A stretch of DNA of 64,000 nt from Albula goreensis (GCA_022829145.1 CM040742.1:12371131-12435130); one strand, 5' to 3'. Positions 47,939-62,644 are shown, numbered from the stretch's first letter. Made by a program: numbers and translations. The notes: generated by a model not told the origin, from the letters alone.

Positions 47939-50900
47939 ACATCTAACAGTAGGTATGCTTCTAGGCTCTTAGTTACATGGCCATTGCATGTGTAACATTA
48001 TTAGAGTGCTTTTTGTGGTAATTTGACCGCATTAGCTTCACCCTTCAAACAAGCCAAAATGGCGCACTCCAAAATGAAAGGACTACTTTTGCAGGGGACC
48101 ATTTAATCACACCGTGCCATGGCGATTTTCAGACCCAGATTACAGAGGGGAGCTGGATTAAAAATACATTCATGAAAAAAAGATGTTTCCCCTCAAGTCC
48201 TGTTCCTGTCCACAGAACAGAATGAATTTAAGCTCTTAAAAAAATCACAGCAGCATGATTCAATCAAGCACGATACCCTTTTTACATTTTCCACAATGGA
48301 GACCAGCAATCTGCTCTGAACAAGTACAAGTCTGTGGCACTCTCTTTGTCCACAGCGCCTTTGTAGGCTCCGGAGGAGAGTGGCCACTGTCATGTCTCAT
48401 TTTTCAGCCAGCCTCGTATCTGTCCATTTAAAAGGGCCGCAAATAGATCTGCAGTCAAGCAGCTGCTACAGTACCATTTAAACCTTGCTTGCCGGTGAAG
48501 GAATAACAAAGTTAATGAAATGATAAGCGCTAGACGCGAGCGTGTGACAGAGACCTAGCGGAGTGAGGATCACCACGCCACACAGAACACCCGCTAATCC
48601 ATTTCAGATGACTGCTCACCATAATGCTGGCGGTGCAGCTGGTGCGGCCTTTATCTTGCCTGCTCAAGTGCTTTCAGAAAAATAAATAAATAAATGTACA
48701 AAAAAAATCCTGTGCTCACATTTGTTACTCCGAAACCCAGCCCTCACCTCGACGACCCCCCCCCCCCTTCGCCCCTCTGCCACCTCTACATCAAAAATGA
48801 AGAAAAGAAAAAAAAATACTTATATTCAGTCCAGACATGCAATCAATATGACTTGTCTGTGAAGTGGATCGATAATGCCTTCCTTTGAAATCATCAATCA
48901 CACCCGCATTGAATATAAAAAGCATAATTAGGAACGCTGTTCTTAAACATCCTGTATTGACTTCTTTCAGGGGCTGAAGAAAGACACCATTCTGCATCAT
49001 TAACTTTGTATTATAGCCTGATAGAGCCACTGCAGTGTACTTCCTGCCGCTTCGCTCTGATGCTGTGTGATTGGGGTTTCAAACAGACCTTCTTTTCTCT
49101 TGATGTGCTCTCAAGGAGGAGGTGAAGTGATGGTCCGAAATACAATATGACTACAGACCCCAATGAACCAGCCTGTTTTGGAGAGCAGCCACTCAGTTGC
49201 TTTGGTTTGCCTCCTTTGGTGTGGTAGAGATACAACTGTCTGGAGGATGCTAACGTGTTGCAGCCATATGTATTCATCTGGTGGGGTTCTGGTGGGCTAG
49301 CACACAAAATCCCCTCCTTCGTCATCTGGGGGAATATCTAAGCAGAGTACCATCTTTACTTATCCAATGTCCAGTCACTCAGTGGCCCATGTTGTACCAG
49401 ATATAGCATTTGTTAGCAGCAAAGCATCTAACCAACTCTGCAGCGATTCACTATGCCCTCTCAGCTGACACTTTGTGAGAGGCTTTTGTGTAAGTAATGA
49501 ACAAATGGCACATTTAAAATGGTACACCTCTTTTTAATGGTTTTGTTGAAATAGCTCACCCAGTTAAATTGCTCTGCAGCTCTTTCAAATCCTTCTCATA
49601 ATGGAAAAGTACTCTGTTACCTTCTAGCTTCCAAATAATTGAGACTAAAAATATAATGTTTTTAACCTCATATTATATTGCACAGATTGTAGAGCTCATA
49701 TGATAATTTAGATGCAACTCTCTGGATTATTTGCAACCGGTAAATACAGATGGAAGGCCACATGATACTGAGGGTGAGGTCATTGTATTTGTACTTCCTG
49801 TTTTGGCTTGATATATAATACGGTTATAACACAGTAATAATGCGTGGCTGTATTGTATTCTGCTAATCATCAAACTACACCTAGATACTGCTTGATCTGA
49901 TGGGAATGCTTGAAGTTCACTTCAGAAATGACCTTTCAGTTGTATTAACTGTCTGTCACAGTTATATAGAGGTTCACTGATACTGCTTGCTCTACATAAT
50001 AATAGGGTTCCATGAAAATGGTCTTCATTAGGTTCTTTGTCAATAACAGTAATCAGAAACACTCTGCCACTGTAAATCCAATTCTTTGTACTCCGGAGTA
50101 CAGATATCTACCCCTCCTGTCATCTTAAAAAATATATGTAGGGAAACAAAATACTTTGTCATGCAGGTCTCAATGCTCTGGACCTATATGTTGCAGCTAG
50201 AAAATAAATCAATACTGTAAAAGGAACAGCTGGGTCGGTGTAATTGTGTAATTTATTTCAGTTGTCACAGAAATGAAAGTCCTTGACCAGAGATCCTTGC
50301 AGATCTGACTGCAAAATCAAGCACTATATCAAATCATATGCTATATGACAGAATTGACAATGGGTTTATAGATTGAACTTTGAGACAGCCATTTTGTGGT
50401 GAAACTGGATAATGTCTTATAGCTCCATGGCTGAGGCTCTAGGGGGTGAATAGTGCGGAGTTTTCTTTGCATGCATATTTATGTGTTATGAATACCTCAA
50501 CTGCAGCTGTATGTGGCTTAACTAGTAGAAATCAACAGGCATCAGTTTTGCCAAGGTTGTGCAACTGATCGTAAGTATTACCTCTGAGATGTTCATTTGA
50601 AGCATGAGAGTTGAACAAGCCTTTTTATTTATTTTTTTATTATCTCACTCCACCTTTTAATATTACATAGTACAGCAGAGGCATTATAAACCCCAAGGTC
50701 CCTAATGCGGTGTAGGCAGCCAATGAAAGTAAATGAAAGTGTATGCAAGGAAGAATTCTTCTCTCACTTGTTTGTTCTGAGGATTAAGTGGCTTTTGTAA
50801 TGTGTCACTGAACTATGAACCTAGTGAATGCAGCTATCCAGCATCATCAGTTTCTAATGCTAGATGCCTTCAGACAAGCACTAGCTTTAAACATCATGAT

Positions 50901-51334
50901 CATCCTCTACTAACTGAAAAATTCATAAGTAATTTTGTTGTAAAGACTTAAAATCCTAAATTCAGTCCAACAGTGTAGGTTATGGGGAGTGCAAACCCAA
51001 TCACCAGGATTCCATCTAGTAAATATGCAGAACAGCATATAGGGGAGTGCAGCAGCTCACCAAATACCACCTTCAGGAGAATGAATATTGATTAAGAATT
51101 TGGTCAATAATGCAATATTATACTTAACGGGGATTTAAAGATTAAAGGCATCGTGTTACAGCTTCATGTTCAAACAACGACGCAAGGGATTATCATGAGA
51201 TAAAAGAAATTCTGCATTTCAACTGAACCTCCAGTAAGGATGCAGGTTATGATTTTCGATCAGGCGATAAGCAGACACACTTAAACTGGGATTTTGCGGA
51301 GGGATGCCGAAATTGTGCCTGATTTTGTTGTAAA

Positions 51335-51365
51335 TTTCACGTCTGCGCATGCGCCGGAAGTTGCT
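51335..51365 (+). promoter_or_regulatory. NRF1 and ETS sites in CpG-rich promoter
   Basis: TGCGCATGCGC (51344-51354) is a near-perfect NRF1 palindrome, and it overlaps CCGGAAG (51354-51360), an ETS site. The combination is typical of TATA-less housekeeping promoters. Local CpG density is well above the surroundings. Confidence 0.6.
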
Positions 51366-51369
51366 GCCG

Positions 51370-51481
51370 CAGACAGCAGCAGTGATTCGGCAGCGAACAG
51401 CCAGAGCAGTTGAAAATATCGGTGTTTTGCAATAACCACAGCGATGTTTTAAGCAATGCCCATTACAGTGGTTCATGGAAA
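51370..51481 (+). other. putative non-coding first exon, probably fam222b
   Basis: GC-rich sequence after the NRF1/ETS sites ends at 'catggaaa|gtgagt' (donor at 51482-51483), a consensus splice donor. No open frame of a known protein is present, so it would be 5' UTR. In human, FAM222B lies head to head with ERAL1, as I recall, and has a long first intron. That and the orientation make it the best candidate, but no FAM222B coding sequence is in the window. Confidence 0.35.
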
Positions 51482-54400
51482 GTGAGTATGTCTACTCTTA
51501 TTAAGGTGCTTAGCATTACATTACCAGTCCATTGGTCTTATCTATCCCAAAGCTTGTGGCAGCAACAAAGAAGTAGCCAACGTTAGCTATCTGAGATATC
51601 TTGTAGTGTCAGGGACAGTCGCTGGTACAGCAAGCTAACGTTAGCCAGCATTCAGCACGCACTAGTGTTTCCAGCGACCTAACTTAATGATCAGAAAATC
51701 TCAACGCACTTCTCCATGTCAGAAGCTAATGGATGCTAGCCACATTTATAATTTGCTTACTGTTCTCTTCTTAGGTATTGGCAGTCTTTATAACTATCTG
51801 TTCCGCTGATCAATTAATGTAATTGTAGCTAGCATGTGTATATCGTCTGTTTACAAGATGTGTTTTGCTTGCAAGCTCTTATGATGAACATATATCGTCT
51901 GACTGCTGATGTGCTTTTTGGTCACGAGTGTCAAGCTAGTCCGGCCGATTGCTAGGAGATTAGCTAGCTGATATTGTATGCTAGGTAGGATGATCACCCT
52001 TAGACAATGTTTAGCTTGTTAGTAAACCTGGTAATGTATCTGATTGATTATTAGCCAGCTACTTAGATGGCTTTCTTTCTAGGTGGTTCAGACATTATAG
52101 ATATCTAACTTAAGAATTTGCATGTACAGCCTATTTGATTGGGTAAATGACTGGATAGTATTTGGAGTTATTTGTCGGGCAGGTGGCGTACTCAAATTTC
52201 ATTGCTCGCTTGCCCCGTTTGGGCTGATAAAATGGTGAGCAACATACGAGTGACACGTTGCCATTCGATATGCATATCTTTTCGCACAATTATCCTGTAC
52301 TGCAAACTAGTTGTTGTGTTTCAAAACATCGTACACTTTCTTGCTGAAAGAGGAATGCAGACTTAAATGTTTGGTGGACACAGTCCCTAACAAGTTGGAT
52401 CTCGCTCATGTCGCATTGTAGATATCTGCGGTCCAGTCATAGTTCATTCAGTTAGACAGGTCTGCTGACTGTTTCTCTAGGCTTACTGTGCCAGTTGCGT
52501 CATTGAGAAACGTTGACAAGAATAATGTGAAAGTTAATCCCTGAGAACTACGCAGGTTGATGCTAGGTGTTTGGCTGTCTTAAAATGAATCGAGTTCACC
52601 TGACTGTATTGTTTATACTTTGTTGTTGTAAGTGATCTTGATAAGTGTTTTTGACGTAGCTGGTTTACATGTTCAGGCGTCATCAGAACAAATTGAATAG
52701 GGTTTATGTTTCACATACAATAGATTTTTGCAGTCTTCAGCTTGGGTAGCTATTTATGTAGTTACCATAGTCTTGGGTTTTGAATGTACTGTATGTCTTG
52801 GTGCGTTACATTTCTCTTAGAATCTATGCATTCTACAGCATTCGTTCTCCTGTCGCGATTAATTTCCTTGGAATCCTGTCGTAAGAACTCCATCAAGAGG
52901 GGTCGGCAAGGTAACAAAGGGGGTGACGTCATGCTTTTATATCCGGCTGCATGACCTCGAGTCCGGAATCCCTACCTCTCTTACCAGCAGTTGATTTTCC
53001 GATTGGCTCGGGCATGCCGGTCGAAGCTTTCTGTGTGATCACAAGCCTATCGCCAAGAACCGATGTGCGACTTCCGGGTTGATGTCAGATTTGTGGGCTG
53101 AGTTTGTAGACTATGGGAGGAGGAAACCTTCCTAAGTGTGTCTAAACCAGGGCAGATCTGGTCTGCGGTTATTTTGAGGGTTGGATGTCTATCGTGGCTC
53201 CGATCGGGGAATTTGGAATAATGCATTTTTAGGTAATGGATCAACGCTATACTGACAAGTTCTGTAACTCTCGAATGCTGATTGTTGTAATGATATGCGC
53301 ATGGTAAGATTACATTGGCGGCTTACTTGCTAGCTTCTTTTTTGATATTGCTCGTCAAGCTAAAATTATACAGTATTCTAGACAGGCTGTGTGAGCAGGG
53401 ACGTAACACTGTCGGATGTGGGTCCTACGGAAACATTTCCATCAGGGGTAATTGGGAAAAATTGCTCCAGATTGACAGCGATGTTTGCATTGTTTAAGTT
53501 GTTCTTGGTGTTTATGTATTTATTGTTTAGATCTAATACGTGGTCTAAAGCAACATAATTTCTCACAATTCATGCGTTGCAAGATATCTGCAGTAATAAC
53601 TGGTCTAGCTAGCAAGCTATTGCTGTTCGCCTTCTCAAATATTCGTACTTTTAAACTACGCTGTCAGCTTTAATGGCTTGAAAGAAGAAACACTACAGTA
53701 CTGTTTATTGTACTTAGCATTTCAAGATGCACTATTTTTCTGAAAAGTAAGGAGACCAATTGAGTGGTGAGTTTTGTTGTAGCATGATTTAGTCCCTTTT
53801 GAGAATACATGATTATGGAAGTCATTGGGTCTAACGTTAGGTAGCTAACTATACTTGTAGAAATAAAAAAATGCGTTTTCTTGAGGTTCCCCATTGGATT
53901 TCTTTAATCGGCGTATAGTATAACCAGCTAGCTACGGTTCCCTCACTCGTCGCCCCGATCGCTTTTTAAAAAGTGTCATTTAATCTGAGCAGAGATCAGG
54001 GATTTTGTTTAAATACACACTAGTATCATCTCCATCATTCTCCTTTCCTCCATCACGCTTTCCTCCATCACGCTGCCAAAATGAAACGCTGACATTTGTT
54101 CGTTTGAGTGCAGTTGTATATCGTTGCGCAGTTATTGTCATGCCCTACATTTTCAGAAGGGTGGGTTAATTACATTTCTGCACTTGTTCCCCGAGACGCG
54201 GTGGCTGCTATTCTCGGTGCAATTGTGCGGAGCACTCTGAGTGTCCGTTTCGACGTCTGGGTGTAGCGTTTCCTCATTCAATGAAAACTCATTAAGTGAT
54301 TTTGCGATTACATGTGCAGACGAACTTTTATATCGACATTGCAGACTTTATTTTGTTGTCTGAATTCGGGGTGTAGCGCAGTCAAATTAAATTAAGTGTT

Positions 54401-57400
54401 TTTATTAGCCTGATGTAAATCTTTCCAAATCTGAACACCATTTTAATCTATTCCCGGAGTGTAATTAAATTGTTTGAACTGTGCAAATGCATTTTTTTTT
54501 AAGATTTATGGAATTACAATGGTGTCATAGTCGACTCTCAGGTACTATTCCTAAAAAATATATATATATATGTACAATATAAAAATTGTACATATATGTA
54601 CAACTGGTCGTTAACAAGAATTATTGTGCATAAGAACCATTTAAATGGGCCCTTAGATGAAGGGATTAGTTTTTCTCATCAAAGTCCGCCATGAACATGA
54701 ACAAACCTTTGACAGCAGAGCTTGAAAGCTTTTCATTTCGATGAAAATGATTATTCTTTATTTATATGCAGTATGACGCGGGCAGGTTTCACATTTATTA
54801 GGTATAAAACCAGGTATTCGGGCAAATGTTTGATTACATTTCTAGGCCTGGAGTGATTTGCAATAAACGTAAATGGCAAACGCTTGAAAACTTATGCTCC
54901 TTTTGTCTGTTACTCGCACTTAGCCGGGGGTATTCAATTACCCTAAACTGGTTTCCAGAACTAGCAATGAAATTATGATGGCAGCCTGGTGGGTTAATGT
55001 AGACAGTCTCTTAGTCTGAACTGAAGCGGAAAAAATTTGGTATCGTGCTTTTTTATTCAAAAGCGTCAATATGTTTGTTAACATAGTAATACATGTGCTA
55101 ATTAGATCTGTGGTCTGTCTATCGGCTCATACCTGTTTTTGAAATCAGTTTTATGTTTAATTGATTAACTAACGGTAATCGTGACTGTTGCTCCGGAGGA
55201 AAACACAATACAGTCTGTTTGTTATTGAGTTTTCTTTCTTTTTCTTGGAAAAAAGCGCTGAAGGCCAGCGAATGTGTATACCAGACCTCGTGCAGTTAGA
55301 CCATTGTGACCAAGTGTCAGTTCTGCACTGAGAGATCAATAATCTCGTGCTATATTGGGTAATAATTTTAACCTCCGTTTCCCTTTTAAGCCCTTTTCAC
55401 AAACTGCATGGAAACTGGTGTCTTAAATCTGTGACGTTGAAGCCCTGTCATGTAACATCCAGTAATCCTCTCTTTTGTCTTACAGGAACAAGAAAAAAAA
55501 AAACAAGTTTTAAACAGACGGGCTAGCCTCTGCTTCTGTTGGGTTGCATATCACACGTTATTTAATTGCTGACAGCTTGGGTTTTTAAAGGATTTAAACT
55601 AGAGTTCAAATGACAGAAGTCAAAAGTCCAGGAGCTAATATATACAGCACAGTAGCAAGATATGGATCAAACAACTTTAGCTCCAAGGATTTACTTTGAC
55701 ACATTAGAGGAATGTGGAATAATAAAACAGAATGAAAATTCCAAAATGGTACAGGAAATATTAAATTAAACACAACACCTGCGCTGAAGTGTTTTAGTTC
55801 CATCGTTGGTTCAGTAAAAGCTGGCTTTGACAGCTTTGACACACTGGTGAGACAGAGTAATGATTCAATATTAGTTTTCTGCTGCTGTGTTTTTCATTAT
55901 TTTTGCAAAGCTGCACGCTTGTCTGCCAGAGATTCAAACAGTTTAATTTGAACTCAGACCCGATTTAGCACTGTACTGTCACAAACCTCATGAATCTTTG
56001 AAAGTGTTTCATTTTATACATTTTAGCTTTGCTGTTGTCCTTTATTCTCTCTCTGACAATTTAAATACAACACTTGAATGTTAGAAATTCAGAGTAATTT
56101 AGCTGTCCACTTTTTCCCTACAAAGTAACATGTCTTAATCAGTGAAGGATACTCCGTTCTTAAACGTGACCAGCTATCTTCATTTGTCAATGCAAGTAAC
56201 GTTGAGGGGCTTGAAGCCAGCTGAATCATCCTAAAGCTTTTTGGAGATTTAACAAGATGACAGGCCTTATTTTGACAGTTAAAAACTTGCGGCACAATGG
56301 GGAAAAAAAGACTATTGAATGATTGATGCAGCATTTATTTGAAGGGCCAGATTTGTGTGAGATGTGCGTCAGGGCCAGAGTTCGCTTTATTGCAGTCTGG
56401 AATGTAACCCCTTCAGCAAATGAACTGTCTCATTCTACATGTGTGAAATTTATGCCACATAATTAAAAAAAAAAAAAACACACCAACAATCTCTCAAGGC
56501 TATATACTGCGTGTTGACCATTATGCTATGAATTTGTACCATTAAAATGAAGGAAGGAGACAGGTTGGGTTGGTTGAGGGGAGGGTTGCCAATATTTTCA
56601 ACTAAAACAGTTTACTTGATTGTAGTTGAGGTCTACTATATTATAATTCAGATGTCTGCTGTTTTATGATTGAGCCATTTTTTGGTTTGGCTGTATTGTT
56701 TTTTTCAACTGTTCAGCTGTCAGATTTTTTTGTTTCTGTTTTACGCTTTGGATTTTTGAAGGGATTTTATCGCTTGCTCAATGTCATTTGCACAAAATGA
56801 CAAAAAAACCAAACAAAAGCATAAAATGGTGGCCCGCCTCCTTAAGCTTTTGCAGTCAGACGCCACAAGCAGCCTCAAGCTAAGAGTTTTTTTTTTCTTC
56901 TTCTTCTTTTTTAGTTGAATATTTCAAAAACAAAATGCAAGACTAAGCCCTGTGCATGGCTTTTTCAGCAGGGGTTTCTGAAGGCCCATTTCAGATTGCC
57001 TCCAGGGGGCTTTTAGTAAACTGTTCAGGGCCAGGTAGTGTCGACTCCATTGGTCTTCGTTTTTTTCCATTGACTGTCGTGCATCTGCTGATGCAGGAAC
57101 TTCTTATTGGGTTTTGTGTTTTGCAGTTAGGGGTGTACTAAGTGGAAGCAGTAGGTGAGTTTAGCACTGGAAAGTGTTGTTTAAAAGGTTGTATTACCTT
57201 TGCTCCCTCCCTTCCCTTTCTCCCACATGGAGGAAGTTGTTTCATCCACACTCATGTCTGACAGGAACGTTAGAGAGGACAGGCACAAACTGGTATCTGT
57301 TTATGGCACAAGATAAGGGGGCCGGAATGGAAGGGTGACCTGCTTCTGAACCTCCAGCTTAATGAGTGGTTGCTAGGCAAATTGCATCTCATTGAGTTTA

Positions 57401-58204
57401 ATTCTTAAGATGTCACTTGCAGGTCTGGCCTTTGCGGTGGCACACGCACATGCATGCAGTCTCCCCTTTGGTGTGCCAGGAGTTGTGTGATATAGGGAGT
57501 GAGAGAGGAAGTGGGGGTGGGGGGGACACACTGGACCTCACATCTCAGAGATCAACTGATATGCCATGAACTTCAAAGTCCTTTGGGTCCCCCCGCCCCC
57601 ACCCTCCGGGCCCTCAGATTTGGAACAGTCCAGCCCAGGAGATTAGGAGAGAGAGGTTAATGTTTTCCTGGACAAACGCTTCAGGCCAACGTATAGGAAG
57701 CTGTGGTGTTGTAAGGCCAAATGATTTCAATAACTGAATATTTTCTTTTAAAAGACGCTGCTGATGCTGCAGCGTTTCTTTTTTCTTTTTAGTTGGACTT
57801 TGTCCTTTTTGCCATATTGTAAGAAGCCACTGTAATAATGGCTCAAAGTAGCAGGCAGGAAGATCCTGCTGTCTGACCTGTTTTGGAAGGTGAAGAAGAA
57901 AAATAAATCAATCATTCATGACACGCGTTTTCTGACCAGTCCCTTGAAATGGAGAATAACTGCAAATAATTCAGCGAGTTGCTTAAATGTCTGGTCTCTG
58001 CTCTGAAGCGGTGTCAAACAGCATTCACCACTTCAGTGCTAATCCTTTTGAAGCAGCTGATTTCCTGTGCCATTTCCTGCAATTACCTTTATATTGCATT
58101 CAGATTACAGGCATTGTGCAGCCCCCATTACCCAGAGAAACTTATGCAGATGACATTTTTACACACTGTCCTTTTATATATCTGGATTTGTATCAGTAGC
58201 TTGT

Positions 58205-58312
58205 GAAATACCTTGCTCAGAGGTGCAATGGCCCTGTCCCCATCCACGAATTGAACCTGCAACCTCTGCTTTTCACAAGCCCAGCTCCCTGACCATGATA
58301 TTGTGCTGTTGG
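58205..58312 (-). mobile_element. tRNA-like SINE head, reverse orientation
   Basis: The reverse complement reads 'tatcatggtcagggagctgg', 'gcttgtgaaaagcagaggtt' and 'gcaggttcaattcgtgg' with a B-box-like GGTTCAATTC, then 'ccattgcacctctgagcaag'. It is a better-preserved relative of the units amplified at 38.66-39.24 kb. Confidence 0.75.
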
Positions 58313-60830
58313 CCAATGCAAGTCAGAGACTGTTGTTGACTTGGCCATACAGACATGATTGGCTGATGAATTACATGACGAGGCAAGAGCAACCTCATCC
58401 TGTCTGGTACCACACCGCCCTCCTCTTCATTTGAATAAATAACAAGACGTCCATCAAAATTCGAAGAATGCCCACCATCCAGAGTAGGACAGATTGATTG
58501 CGTTGCCTCCAATATGGAAATCCGGTATTGAGGCTCACTTTTAATTTCAGGTTGGTGTACTCTGTCAGAATTATTGAATATCAATCTTCAACTTTACTGT
58601 TCTCTCTCCCCGTACCAAGGGGTTTGAGATTTATGACACTGAAGGCGAGTTCGGGCAAATTTGAGTGAGATGCCATCATTTAGTGTAGGTTGCACTCTCT
58701 GGGACTTGATTTAGAGATGCATACTTTTATTTATTTATTTATGTATAAATTTGATGTTGCAGCTTTTATTAGACATAGACAAAGGATTTGGATTTGTGGT
58801 AGATGGGGAGAGTTTGATGGTTTGATTGATGGAGCCCTGAGGGCCTATAAGCCCATAAGCACAGGAATGTTGAATGTGTCAGAAAAACCCTACACCATTT
58901 GAATTCTTCACTGAGGGACAGATAATTACTCTTGTTCTGCAACAAAATATTCATTATTAAGAGAAAATTTCATTGTGCATACAGACCATAGCTGTGAGAT
59001 TGCCGAGGCTGCGAGAGACTGTGTCCCCTGTGTGAGTGATGCTGTTGGCTGGGTTTGGGGGAGCATTGGCATCCCACACACACTGAGTAACTTTTGGGGT
59101 GGGGGGGGGTGTAACTTTCAGCTTTACACCTGTTTGTAGTGAATGGATGAAGGTCATTGCGTATAAATGTATTATCAGTGGAATAAAAAATATTTAAAGG
59201 CCTACAACTTTTCAAGAAGTGAGTTGAAACTCTTGTCACATTACATTAGCTAAGTTTTAGTTTAGTTTTAGTTTTAGAATAAACTTTTAGTCACAGAGAC
59301 ATGAAAAATTGGCAGTTTGGCAGTGACAAACTGAAAATGCAATTTAATATTCATGAATCTAAAAATGGAGAGTAAAGGTCTTTCTTGTTAATGACGCAGG
59401 AAATGTATGTAATGAAGATCTTTTTGCGTTCAGTCGTATTTCATCACCCACAACAGGTAAAACATTCACATTTTTAAGGAGCTGTTGGAACCTTGTGTAT
59501 TGAATTTTTGGGCATGGAATGGAGCACTTTGCAGCTGTCTTAAAGGTTCATCTCTTTTACTTTGTATCTGTAAAAAACATCACACCTGTAACATGTAAGA
59601 ATAACATCGCTCTTGTAATATATGTAAGAGTAACATCACACCTCTAACATGTAAGAATGTGTAGTATGGAACACAGGAAGTCATTTTGGGAAGAGATCAA
59701 AGAATTAACTTTTGCAGCCAAAACACTCATGCTCTCACTGACATGCCAGTTTTAAGACTTGGTTCATTGTGCAGAGCCACTTTAAAACTACAGGATGTGA
59801 TATATAAGCTGGAATAAAATTAGTCAGAATCAAGACGGCCTTTTCCATAACAACAGTCATTCATAACAACATTGTATATACTTGTATGATGGGACAAAGG
59901 CCTGCTGGACAGGCCTGCACAAACTGCAGTTTAAGGTGACCATAATCAGACATGGTGTGAGTGTCCCACCTCAGCCCGGTGTTTAAAGCGTGCCCACTGC
60001 CAGGTCATGCTCCAGCCCTTGTTGTTTTTGTAAAATGCTTTATTATTATTTTAATACTTTAAATCTCAGGAATTTGGCAGAAAACAATACTCAAGACCTT
60101 AGTCACGGTTCAGACTGTGCCATGGATTTTTGTAAACCTGCACTTATGTTGTTCACTGCTCAGGAACAGTGATCCCACGTGTGATAAACATTTGGTCATG
60201 TTTTTCATTGGGCCCTCTTCTTCAGTTACGGGCTTTTTGCGGTAACGTTATTGCACAGAATGGCAGGTCTTGCGTACAGGTATTCACTGCTTTTGTCTTT
60301 CACAAACTCTGGGCCTCAGCAGGCAGGTCTGCAGTTCACACTCGAGTGTTAACCCAGGGGAACAATTTAAGTTAAACTTAACTTCGGAATGCTAAATATT
60401 TTGTCTTCATTGGTATACAGATGGGAATACTGGTCAATACCAACGTTAATCATATAGATCTGAGTCCAGTCTCAAAAACAACTTTTAGATGCTTTGTCAT
60501 CATTGAGCCTGTTCGTTCACTCTCTTGAGACTTTCGAGAGGCGTTTGTGAGAGAGAGTTGTTTGTGCATTTGTTGGATTTGTCTTGATGCAGGTTGGAGT
60601 GCTACCTCTTTGCTCTAAGCTTGGGGAAAGCTTTGCTGTTGAGAGTGATAAAATCAAATACTTGTCAGGTTGTGAGCGATATTTCCTAACCCATCATGTC
60701 AGCTCAGTTTGCTTGTGTCTTTGGGGTCTGAGGTCTGAAGCAGTCTGTAGCAAGAACGGCCATGTTTCAACCACGGCTTGCTTCAGAGAGCTGACCTCTG
60801 AGAATCTACCGATGTCTAAGCCTTTACAGC

Positions 60831-60956
<126 letters not shown>

Positions 60957-62643
60957 GGTGGCAATAGTTCATAAAGTAAGTGCTTTTTCCAGACAGTAAG
61001 GCGAGAGCGTTTGAGATCTCTCTGGATCCTACCGTCTGGGTTCCGAAAGCAGTTGTAATGTGATTGAGCTGCCGTCCTCATTGACGTCTTCTATTGTCAG
61101 GTGATCTGGACGCTGGCAGGTTGTTTAAATTCTAAAGCCGGGGGGTGGCCTTGTATCTGTTGGCCTTTGCCATGGGGCTGCTATCGGTTACAGACAGGAG
61201 CGTGAACTTAGACACGCCACCTCACCTGCTGCAGCCTCACCGCTCCTGGAACTTTGTGTTCTTTCTGAATGGATCACTGGCATCTGGAATCAGGTGCTCA
61301 ATGAAAATTTTTGACAATACTTTCTCACTATCAGAGATCTGGATCTTCTCTGGTTGATCAGGATTCAAAAACAAATTTGTCTGTATGAGACTCGGCTACT
61401 TATGACTGGTTCCATCTGGTTCCATCTGTGTACGTACGTGCACAGGTACACACACAGACCATAGGTAGCTATTACACATATGTTTGGCAAATGCGTCTGC
61501 AGCATGTAACATAATAAATTTTGTGTTGATGGGCAGGGAGCCTAATGGATAATATAAAAGCTGATTTAGCTGGTTATGGCCACCATTTGACAAAAATAAA
61601 AATAAAACAAATTTCAGTTGGGTACTGTCTGGTGGGGAAACTCCAGATGTGATCTTTGACCTCTGACCTCGATTGTGATTCATGGTGCAAGTCACATGAC
61701 TTCAGGCTTTATCTATGGTGTTGTACCCTTATTTTACTCTATTGGGATTACCCACATAGCAGTTTAACAATGACCAATCCAAAGTCAGACCAATCCAGAA
61801 ATAAGCCAGACAGTTTACAGACACTTCTCAAAGGTTGTTCTTGAGAGCTTTTAGAAATACAAAAGGCATTCATTTTGATCTTTTGACAATGGCAATGAGC
61901 TTTTTTTTTTTTAAAGTTTTTTATGTTTTTTTTTTTTGATTTTAATTTTTTAAAACATTTAAAAATATTTTTCAACATTTGTAAGCATAGGAGACAGGTT
62001 TCAGTATTGGCCAATGTTTTAAAAAATCGCAGTAATGTTTGGTATTATTATTCTAGTTGAAATAGATGGAGTTTGTGTCTGCTGTGTGTTTGTGGTTTGT
62101 AAGTGGCACTCTCAGAAGATCGTTCGTCCCTGTTTCTCCCTCTTTCTCTCTCTTTTCCTTCCTCAGTACACACCCAGGTTTAGCAGCCAGGTCTCGCGTG
62201 CTCGATTCGGAGTGATAGTGTGGCCAAGCAGCTTCGCCTTGGAACAGCATTTGTTTAAGATAAGAACTATAGAAAGTTCACCGTGGGTGGACAAAACAAT
62301 CGTGCTTGTGTTGTCTTATGCTTAATCTTTTTTATTTTGTGGGACACTCACATGTTTGTCCTGTTTTGTTGCTGTTATTTTGAATGTTTCAGGCGTTATC
62401 TGAGACAGCTAAGAGGTATTGTTTTGGCGGGGTTGAGATGGCGGTGGGGGGATGAGGGCCCGTGAGGTGAAGACACATTGCTAAGATGTCAGTGTGGGGT
62501 GACCTGGTTACTTAACTGTCATAGGATCCTGTCAGTAGAGGGTATGTGCATGTGTGTGTGCGTGTGTGTGTGTGTGTGATGTGACTATGGTTGAATAAGT
62601 GTATAAAAAGTCAGCAACAGTGTACACATGCATCTGTATGAGA

Positions 62644-62644
<1 letters not shown>

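Larger units (their letters stand above)
45701..51300. other. intergenic between divergent eral1 and putative fam222b
   Basis: No coding exon recognised on either strand. It contains a SINE-tail fragment in reverse (47103-47165, 'cagtcatttagcagatgctg'), a CA run at 47897-47930 and a C run at 48757-48768. The block at 48.0-49.3 kb is of normal complexity and repeat-free and could be regulatory. Confidence 0.5.

Noticed and set aside
51219-51476. 85-codon minus-strand frame in the CpG-rich promoter
   Set aside because: No homology recognised; the plus-strand promoter and donor explain the composition better.
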